In this document: one piece after another, positions 57,006 through 64,000 of the stretch
Numbering within the stretch: the stretch's first letter is position 1
How the letters are laid out: each line of letters opens with the position of its first letter
DNA from: Adiantum capillus-veneris
Taxonomy: Eukaryota; Streptophyta; Polypodiopsida; Polypodiales; Pteridaceae
Length of the DNA: 64,000 nucleotides
Assembly: GCA_014529385.2 (NCBI GenBank)
Contig: CM043969.1
Coordinates: forward strand, 73,948,676 to 74,012,675
Direction of reading: 5' to 3'
Position numbers and translations under genes: made by a program
The notes under the pieces: generated by a model
What the model was told of the DNA's origin: nothing
Databases searched by the model: none
What the model saw: the letters and a program-made list of their open reading frames with translations, nothing else

Positions 57006-57705
57006 AAAGAAGATATTTCTTTAATCTGCAGCCACTCATCCAATTAGGCATCTCCTCACCTGCCAATGTTGCAAGCTTGATGGCGCCACTTTGTGATATA
57101 TCATGTATTACAAAAGGCCCCATCCCTCGCTTTTTGAGTTTTTTGGAGTGTTGTTTTAGGGTATACACCAAAACGTAATCCCCTTTTTGGAACTCCTTGC
57201 TAATCACATGTTGATCGTGGAAAGCTTTCATTTGTCTTTTTTTATCATATATCCCAGCTACCACTCTCACTCTGGTTTCATCTAATTGTTCCACGGTGTT
57301 TAGTCTCTCCAAAATCTCGTGCCCCGTCCATCATAATTATGTTGCGACTCGTAATGTTTTAATTAAGAATTCCATGGATAGCATTGCATTAATCCCGAAC
57401 ACAAGGTTAAAAGGAGTGGTCCTGATGGAAGTTTTAAAAGCTACCTTGTAAGCCCATAATGCAATGTGTAGCTTTTGATCCCAATCATTTCTTGAGTCGC
57501 TGACTATTTTGGTGAGCACCGTGCATAGGATTTTATTGGTACTCTCGGCTATCCGTTAGCTTGTGGGTGATAAGGTGCTGATTTGCGATGGATCAGCATG
57601 AATTCATCAAGTAAGCTTTCAATGAAGTTGTTTAGAAAGTGTGTTCCTCCATCACTCACTATTTCAATGGGTAGATAGTATCAAGTAAAGATATGTTCGC
57701 AAAGG
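56980..57705 (-). pseudogene. Integrase of MT3, distal part
   Basis: Minus strand, continuing from 59476 across the TRIM-like insertion: PIEIVSDGGTHFLNNFIESLLDEF (second catalytic Asp), SAPYHPQANG with a stop where the Glu block should follow, and SDSRNDWDQKLHIALWAYKVAFKTSIRTTPF (57519-57337). The open C-terminal domain is FQKGDYVLVYTLKQHSKKLKKRGMGPFVIHD (57312-56980). Reading direction and style match MT1 and MT2. Confidence 0.85.
57701..57705. repeat. TSD of TRIM-like element (left), AAAGG
   Basis: Repeated at 59476-59480. Confidence 0.9.
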
Positions 57706-58040
57706 TGTTGGGTTCAAGCCCTTTGCCGGTCAGTGGGAAAAGCTTCTTATAGGCATGCAGTAAAGTTCAGTTAAAGTAAAGGTTGCATGACAAGAAAAAA
57801 GAAAAGCCTCTTATAGGCATGCAGTAAAGTTCAGTTAAAGTAAAGGTTGCATGACAAGAAAAAAGCCTTTATATGTAAGGTCAGTAACACACAAGAACAA
57901 TAGCGTGGCTTTTTTTTTTTTTCTACTGCCGTGTCGAATCTCTCTCTCTCTCCATCTCCCGTTCCCTCTTCTTGCTCTGCATCGAACCTCCTCGCCATGG
58001 AACTCCTCAGGCTGCATCCACCCTAGCCCTCGTTCCAACA
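57706..58040 (+). repeat. 5' LTR of TRIM-like element
   Basis: 335 bp. It contains an internal 64-bp tandem duplication ('ttataggcatgcagtaaagt' at 57747 and 57811), shared with the 3' LTR. Confidence 0.95.
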
Positions 58041-58042
58041 AC

Positions 58043-58054
58043 TGGTATCAGAGC
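58043..58054 (+). other. PBS of TRIM-like element (initiator Met tRNA)
   Basis: TGGTATCAGAGC, two bases after the LTR end. Confidence 0.97.
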
Positions 58055-58089
58055 GTAGGATCTCCAAGCAAGCCGTTGGTGTGGCGGGC

Positions 58090-58526
58090 TAACCTCTCGA
58101 AACGCTGTCCTTGACAAGGTTGAGGTCGTCGAAGAGCGAACAGGCAGTTGTTGGTGCTCTTGGCCTTGCATCGGCACTGTGTGGTGGGCTCCCAGGAGAG
58201 CATATCAAAACGCAGCAACTAAGCTAGTCAAGGCGGTGCCTCTCAAAACGCTGTCCGCAGGCAAGGAAAATCCGCAGCATATCAAAACGCTGCTACTTCA
58301 AGGCATTGAAGAAGACGCAGTGTAGGGAAGTTTGCTTGGCAGTTTCGACAACTATTTGACAAGCTTTTCAAAATGCTGCCTATGGTGACCAGCTTTGCAG
58401 GAGACAATTTTGTGAGCATCTTGAAATGCCACTGCAGAAAGTATTAATCTACCAGAGGTTTTTTTTTTGCTAGCATATCGAAATGCCTAGTATTGGTTGT
58501 TTTTATGGCATCTCAAAAGGCTCTCT
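58090..58526. repeat. Dispersed motif near CATATCAAAACGCTG, eight copies
   Basis: Copies near 58092, 58201, 58239, 58276, 58362, 58416, 58473 and 58508, spaced 35-110 bp apart. The core T-C-(A/G)-A-A-A-(C/T)-G-C is kept in most; copies toward the 3' side are more diverged. Confidence 0.75.
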
Positions 58527-59130
58527 TTCAAGGCAAGCACAACAATTTTTGCGGTTACAATACATACGGTGCATAGGCATGTTCAAAGTGCCAAGTAAGG
58601 TTTACGACTTGCTCAAACAAATCGACAACCACAAGAACGGCGAAGATTTGCTTTTCAAGAACTACTTCAAGATTGTGGTACCAATTTCACAAACTACTTT
58701 TGCCACTTTAGTGTCATAGATTTTTCAGCTTTAGTTTATTGTCAAAACATTCATACTCATTTTAGTCAAAGCTTTGTTGTCAGTTATTGTCATGCTATTT
58801 CACTGTCATGCCAAATTTTGTACGGGTTATAGACACTGCCACAAAGATAAGTGGTAAGACCTCCCATTTTATCAGTTCTCAGCCCATTTTTGCACGCTCA
58901 TGAGGTTACTGGGTACACCTTAAACCCAAGGTTTGGCAGTGAACCAAAAACTCCACTTTTGGTAGCTAATGTTTTGACCTACACCCTATCTGTTCAAGGG
59001 GGGGTTACTGATCTAGCACCAAGTTATGGATAAACCAAAAATCCTTGGTTGTGAGAAAACCTAAAACTCACGGTTGACGAGTACACCCAAAACTCGAGGT
59101 ATCATGAGACGGTCTGTCCAGTTCGGGCTT

Positions 59131-59141
59131 GAGGGGGGGAT
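59131..59141 (+). other. PPT of TRIM-like element
   Basis: GAGGGGGGGAT just before the 3' LTR start TG. Confidence 0.9.
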
Positions 59142-59475
59142 TGTTGGGTTCAAGCCCTTTGCCGGTCAGTGGGAAAAGCCTCTTATAGGCATGCAGTAAA
59201 GTTCAGTTAAAGTAAAGTTTGCATGACAAGAAAAAAGAAAAGCCTCTTATAGGCATGCAGTAAAGTTCAGTTAAAGTAAAGGTTGCATGACAAGAAAAAA
59301 GCCTTTATATGTAAGGTCAGTAACACACAAGAACAATAGCGTGGCTTTTTTTTTTCTACTGCCGTGTCGAATCTCTCTCTCTCTCTCCATCTCTCGTTCC
59401 CTCTTCTTGCTCTGCATCGAACCTCCTCGCCATGGAACTCCTCAGGTTGCATCCACCCTAGCCCTCGTTCCAACA
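59142..59475 (+). repeat. 3' LTR of TRIM-like element
   Basis: 334 bp, differing from the 5' LTR at a few bases and in homopolymer or CT-run lengths. Confidence 0.95.
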
Positions 59476-59640
59476 AAAGGAACTGAGCCATGGTCCTTGC
59501 ATCGTTTTTCTGTGTTGCCTTTGCTCCCACCCATTTGGTCGTGTATTCTGTTGCTACTATGATGTATTGTGTGTGTGACCTATATGCAGAAGGTATGATG
59601 GGGCCAATAAAGTCGTCCATACAGCCACTCAGTCAGGAGT
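59476..59640 (-). pseudogene. Integrase of MT3, proximal part
   Basis: Minus-strand CMDDFIGPIIPSAYRSHTQYIIVATEYTTKWVGAKATQKNDARTMAQF, in two pieces, with the first catalytic Asp. It ends at the TRIM-like insertion and continues at 57705. Confidence 0.85.
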
Positions 59641-59923
59641 GAGCCAATTTGCCAGGCTTTTGGCAACGTATGTAAACCATTTGTGGATCTGTGTACTGAG
59701 GCACTGTGTGTCTAATTATCATGCAATTTGGTGAGATTGTTTGAGTTTTTGCTTAGTTTCCAAGGAAAACTCTGCCGAATTTTTCCTGGATTCTTGCCAT
59801 GTTTTGCACGTATTCACAGTTTGCTCTCTGATGGTGTAGTGGAGTTATCTGTAGTTTTTTGGCTTGTGGTTTGCGTTGAGTTTTGACTCATTTCGCAAAG
59901 GAAATTCTGTTCATTTTTCCCCG
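59641..59923. other. No gene recognised; possible eroded integrase zinc region of MT3
   Basis: A weak minus-strand frame (QYTDPQMVYIRCQKPGKL) lies where the zinc region should be. No RNase H or RT follows, so MT3 is truncated here. Confidence 0.35.
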
Positions 59924-61005
59924 TCTTCTCGCCATAAAAGTTCGCAGTGTTGTGCCATCTTCTACAGTGATCGGTATACTCCCACTTTGACAGTGATTGA
60001 GTGCTTACTCTCACTTAGACAGATTTTGATAAGTTTTGTCAATTTCGACACAATTTGGTGTTCTTGTACCCACTCTCGCAGGAGTGAGAATTGTGATTGT
60101 GATTGTGTATGCTTGTGTGGCTACAAATAGACATTCACAGGTTTCACAAGTTTTTGCAGATAATTTGCAGGCAGTTTCTCTTGCGGGATGCGTGTTGAGC
60201 TAGTTTGCTCTCTACTTGCGTATATGGTTATGTGCTTTACGCTCAGTTGAATAGTTTGTCCTAGTTTATGCTTGCAAAGTTTGCAGATTGTGGAGTTTCT
60301 TTTAGGCATATGTGAGTGAAACCGGCCCGTGGGGCGGTAGGCTTTGGCTTTCACCCAAAATTCTTTACTTTAGACATAGACAAAGAGAACGTGCAAAGGA
60401 AACCTAAGACGGGAACTCGGAAGCTAGAATGCTCCGAGAAGATGTCGACAACTTGTAGGCCCCAAAAAAAAAAATCCCCATCTTCTCGCCATAAAAGTTC
60501 CCAGTGTTATGCCATCTTCTACAGTGGTCAATATATTCCCAGTTTGATAGTGATCGAGTGCTTACTCTCACTTTGACAGGTTTCGTCAGTTTGGACACAT
60601 TTGGTGTTCTTGTACCCACTCTCGTAGGAGTGAGGATTGTGATTTTGTATGCTTGTGTGGCTACAAATAGACAGTCACAGGTTTTTGCAAATATTTTGCA
60701 GGCAGTTTCTCTCGTGGGATGCGTTTTGAGCTAGTTTTCTCTCTACTTGCGTATATGGTTATGCGCTTTATGTTCAGTTGAATAGTTTGTCCCAGTTTAT
60801 GTTTGCAGATTGTGGATTTGCTTTTACGCATCTCTGAGTGAAACCAGCCCGTGGGGCGGTAGGCTTTGGCTTTCACCCAAAATTATTTACTTTAGACACA
60901 CATACAGAGAACGTGCAAAGGAAACCTACGATGGAAACTAGGAAGCTAGAATGCTCCGAGCATACATCGACAACCTATAGGCCCCAAAATTTGCGCCTCT
61001 TTTGA
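59924..61005. repeat. Two-copy tandem repeat, period 557 bp
   Basis: Copy one runs 59924-60480 and copy two 60481 to about 61005. Shared blocks include 'tcttctcgccataaaagttc', 'ttggtgttcttgtacccact', 'cccgtggggcggtaggcttt' and 'ggaagctagaatgctccgag'. Copies differ by small indels and perhaps 5-8% substitutions by eye. No protein motif recognised in any frame. Confidence 0.92.
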
Positions 61006-61455
61006 TATTTCTTTATACTGTAATAGAGGAAATAAAACCTGTGATTTCCTAAGAGCTGTCCCGCATAATCCGGGCTGAAATCCACCTGTTCTAACCCGAT
61101 TTTGGCAGCATAGATGTACTAGGATGCTTCACAGACAATATCCCCACGCGATTGATGACTTTCCGGATGCATACGGACACTTTGCAAAACCTGGTGAGAA
61201 TCTGCAGCACGCTGAATTCTTTGTTTTCAGTCCCAAAAATGCGCCAGATAACCTCTACAGCAGTCCCCTCGCGTCCCCGGACCTCCTAGGGGCATTAGGG
61301 ACCGTTTAGGGCCGAAACCCTAAACCTGCAAAAGTACACAACAGGCTGTATTTCCTTGTTTTGGGCTCCGTTTCGCGAGCCGATTGCATCCGTAGCAAGT
61401 CCTCGAGCTCCCACACCTGTAGGGCTAGCCCTTTGAATCGAACGAGATTTCTTAC
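61006..61455. other. No gene recognised
   Basis: Short ORFs only. Confidence 0.5.
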
Positions 61456-61669
61456 TTGGAACCTCTCCAAATTCACCTGTACTTGCGGGCGATTAGCCAC
61501 TAGCTAATCCAGTACCTGCGCAAGAGGCTCTTGCCTTGGCAATTGCGCATGAACCCACACAATTGGAACCTCTCCAAATTCACCTGTACTTGCGGGAGAT
61601 TAGCCACTAGCTAATCCAGTACCTGCGCAAGAGGCTCTTGCCTTGGCAATCGCGCATGAACCCACACAA
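61456..61669. repeat. Two-copy tandem repeat, period 107 bp
   Basis: 'ttggaacctctccaaattca' at 61456 and 61563. The copies are almost identical, so the duplication is recent. Confidence 0.95.
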
Positions 61670-61725
61670 TTGTACATTAGTCAGATGAAGAGCCCTCTTG
61701 TGGGGCATCACATAACTGCACATAG

Positions 61726-61727
<2 letters not shown>

Positions 61728-61765
<38 letters not shown>
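61728..61765. repeat. (AG)n microsatellite
   Basis: About 18 uninterrupted AG units. Confidence 0.95.
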
Positions 61766-61767
<2 letters not shown>

Positions 61768-62735
61768 AGTGTGTAGTGTGCAGGGTATCACTCCTAGCAC
61801 CACATTGTACATAGAGTGGAAAGAAAGCACTCCACGCTCTTAACCTGTGAGACAGTTCTTCAAAATGAGACCTCCCAGCTTAATATTCAGCGCTACCTCT
61901 TCATTGCAATAGGAAAGTACACTAAAATGCGTCACTTGGCACAATTACACGCATTTTCCCATTTCAAGGTTACCGCCTAAAAATCTCCCGACCGGTTGCC
62001 CAGTTGACTTCGCGGTAGAGTTGTAAAATATTCCCGTTGTCATCCCAAAGGGTAATGACGCGAACACATTCCACGGCCCAAAATAGCAATTTCCTAATTT
62101 TTTTAGGAGATGCTTCCGTTGGGCTCCCACTAGTCTTCTGACCATCTATCCTCATTGGGACCGCATCCAAAAGTGCAATGAGGCCCAACTGTCGATACTT
62201 TTTGTTGGTGATCCCACCTTGACTTTATGCCTTTATTGAGTTCACTTCCTAGTATCCACCAACTTGCTAAGTGCAACGGGGGGACCTACATGATCTTGCA
62301 CTGAGCCTAGACATCCTCTTACTATACGAATTCCAGTGCTGACCAACTTCCCATCTGCGGGTGAAACTACCACACATTGGCCATACAATGTCCGACCATT
62401 TGCAACTTCAAAAAGAGGGTCTCAAAAATAAAACAAAAATCATTGGAAAGAAACCAACAACTAAGGTTAGCACTTGCCAAGTTCTCATGACATAGTTAAC
62501 AGCTGCCACGTCCTTGTGACATACCCTCGTCTTGAAATCGCAAACGTCCTCGATTGCATACCATAAATACACACCACTAATGATTTTGTGTTGTAAGGAC
62601 TCTTTTATCATCGCATGTATTCGCAAGGAAGGTTGTAACACATAGATACAAATGACTTGAGGAGACCTTCATACTTTTGTCATTTCCATCTATTACATTG
62701 AATTCATATGTACATTTGATGTGCTAGCTCTATCA
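61766..62735 (-). other. Probable 3' LTR of element D, lower edge undefined
   Basis: The minus-strand LTR start TGATAGAGCTAGC lies at 62735 directly after the PPT. The far end cannot be set because the partner LTR is outside the window. No ORF recognised. Confidence 0.5.
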
Positions 62736-62749
62736 TTACCCCTCCTGTT
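62736..62749 (-). other. PPT of element D
   Basis: Reverse complement AACAGGAGGGGTAA; it shares the GGTAA ending before TG with B and C. Confidence 0.7.
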
Positions 62750-62837
62750 GGGTTGGGCCGTAAGTAGGTTGTAACCCAAAGGCTTCAAGGTAAATCTGCA
62801 ATACATTTGGTGACTCTGACAGTTCATGCTCTTCCAT

Positions 62838-64000
62838 TCACTTTGCATCCATAGGCGGATAGTTCTTGAACTTCACCAAGTAGCGTCTTGCAACCTGTCC
62901 TTTAACTTTTCTGTCCTTATGTGCCAAAACTTGCTCAGGTATCAGGATCTCATCAAGTTCCTCAACTTTTGGATGATCCTCATCCGACATATCTAGTGGC
63001 ACATCACCCACGAAGGGTCTTAGAAGACTCACGTGAAATGCATTATGAATCTTCCACGTATCAGGAAATTTCAGTCTGTAAGCCACATCGTTGATATTTT
63101 CAAGCACTTGAAAAGGCCCATAGTAACGCATACTAAGCTTAGGAAACAACCATTCCTTGCCCTTCATCTTCTTTAACATTGCCTTTTTGAACCTTAACAG
63201 AAGCCAATCACCAGGTGATAACAGCAATTCACGACGGTGACGATCAGTAGCCTTTATTTGCTTTGCCTGAGTCTTATCCAAGGCAACTTTAATTTTCTTA
63301 CACATTTCATCCATGTTCTCAACATATCAATCTGCTTCAAAGATGTTTTCCTTTGTATGCAAAATGGGAGGAACTTTTTTGCCACCTTCAACAATCTCAA
63401 AAGGTGCCTTGCCAGTCGACAAATGCATCGTATTATTGTACGCATACTCAAGCATAGGCAAATATTGTTCCCACTTGCCCTTATTATCTGACACATAGCA
63501 TTTCAACATATCTAAGACAGTAGAATTAGCCTCTTCTGACTGTCCACCATCAGTTTGTGGATGAAACGAAGACAAGAATTTGAGCATAGTGTCCATGTTC
63601 TCAAACAATTCTCTCTAGAACAAACTGGTCATGCGAGGATCACGATCAATGACAATCGATTGTGGCATACCATGGTACTTAAACACATTGTACATAAACA
63701 AGCGTGCCATCTGATCAGATTTTATCTTAGATGATCATACTTTATCTTCTTCCTCACAGGGATAAAATGGGCTTGCTTGCTGAACCTACAGATAATGGTC
63801 CATATACCATCATTCCCTGTTTGGCATTCTTGGAAGGTCAAAGATAAAGTCCATTGCAATGCTTTCCTATGGCTTATCCGGAATCGGCAGTGGTTGTAAC
63901 AGCCCTGGTGCCTTTTGCTTGTCAAACTTGACCTTTTGGCAAATCACGCATGCTCGCACAAAGGCATCCACATCTCTCCTCAAGGTAGGCCAATAGAAGA
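62838..64000 (-). pseudogene. Integrase and chromodomain of chromovirus D, partial
   Basis: Minus strand. MDFIFDLPRMP (about 63860-63825, first Asp) is followed by FSKQAHFIPVRKKIK, IVIDRDPRMTSLF (about 63655, second Asp), FHPQTDGGQSEEANSTVLDML (Glu; an extra Gly is present) and MLEYAYNNTMHLSTGKAPFEIVEG. The C-terminal domain (63314-62838) has DRHRRELLLSPGDWLLLRFKKAML, RYYGPFQVLENINDVAYRLKFP and WKIHNAFHVSLLRPF, and ends in chromodomain sequence RRYLVKFKNYPPMDAK. Frameshifts lie near 63330, 63610 and 63720. RT and gag are outside the window. Related to, but distinct from, B and C. Confidence 0.88.

Larger units (their letters stand above)
57706..59475 (+). mobile_element. TRIM-like non-autonomous LTR element (1770 bp)
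   Basis: Near-identical LTRs (57706-58040 and 59142-59475), TGTTGGG...CAACA termini, 5-bp TSD AAAGG, iMet PBS and a G-rich PPT define a complete element. Its internal 1.1 kb codes for no recognisable gag or pol. It interrupts the MT3 integrase. The inner sequence contains at least eight copies of a short motif near CATATCAAAACGCTG. The mobilising partner is unknown. Confidence 0.95.

Overview
This window looks like intergenic DNA from a plant with a large, transposon-rich nuclear genome. Nearly all recognisable coding sequence belongs to LTR retrotransposons: several Ty3/gypsy lineages, one Ty1/copia and one very small non-autonomous element. Primer-binding sites match the plant initiator-Met tRNA type (TGGTATCAGAGC). 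I saw no host gene, rRNA, tRNA or CRISPR array. The species cannot be fixed from the sequence; a gymnosperm or another large-genome land plant is only a guess.

Layout. (1) 1-1465: antisense remnant of a chromovirus ('A'), gag joined to part of its LTR. (2) 3956-16279 and 27720-28265: an antisense Tat/Athila-like element ('MT1') with protease, integrase and a downstream 'tail' ORF. It is split by a sense-strand relative ('MT2', about 4800-13874) lying inside its tail ORF. (3) 16280-27715: a long-LTR Ty3 element ('U1') inserted in the MT1 integrase. U1 carries an unrecognised sense ORF before gag and a homologous ORF on the opposite strand just before the 3' LTR. (4) 28266-31503: an antisense, truncated Ty1/copia. 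(5) 31575-34095: an antisense deletion derivative ('U2') of the U1 family. (6) 34376-52920: chromovirus 'B' (minus strand, TSD AGTAT) containing the complete sense chromovirus 'C' (41326-50208, TSD TAGGA). (7) 53792-59640: integrase and tail ORF of a third Tat/Athila-like copy ('MT3', minus), interrupted by a 1.77-kb TRIM-like element (57706-59475, TSD AAAGG). (8) 59924-61765: tandem duplications and a microsatellite. (9) 62734-64000: 3' part of another antisense chromovirus ('D') running off the window.

Insertion order follows from nesting: MT1 came before MT2 and U1, B came before C, and MT3 came before the TRIM-like element. No element has an intact set of proteins. C is nearest to complete, with one long gag-pol frame, but it has two stops in gag and a 20-nt deletion that removes the first integrase catalytic Asp.

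The most novel feature is the pair of homologous ORFs of unknown function in U1 (about 20155-20688 sense, 24114-23599 antisense). A decayed third copy sits in the same pre-gag position in U2. A second candidate is the large tail ORF downstream of integrase in MT1, MT2 and MT3.
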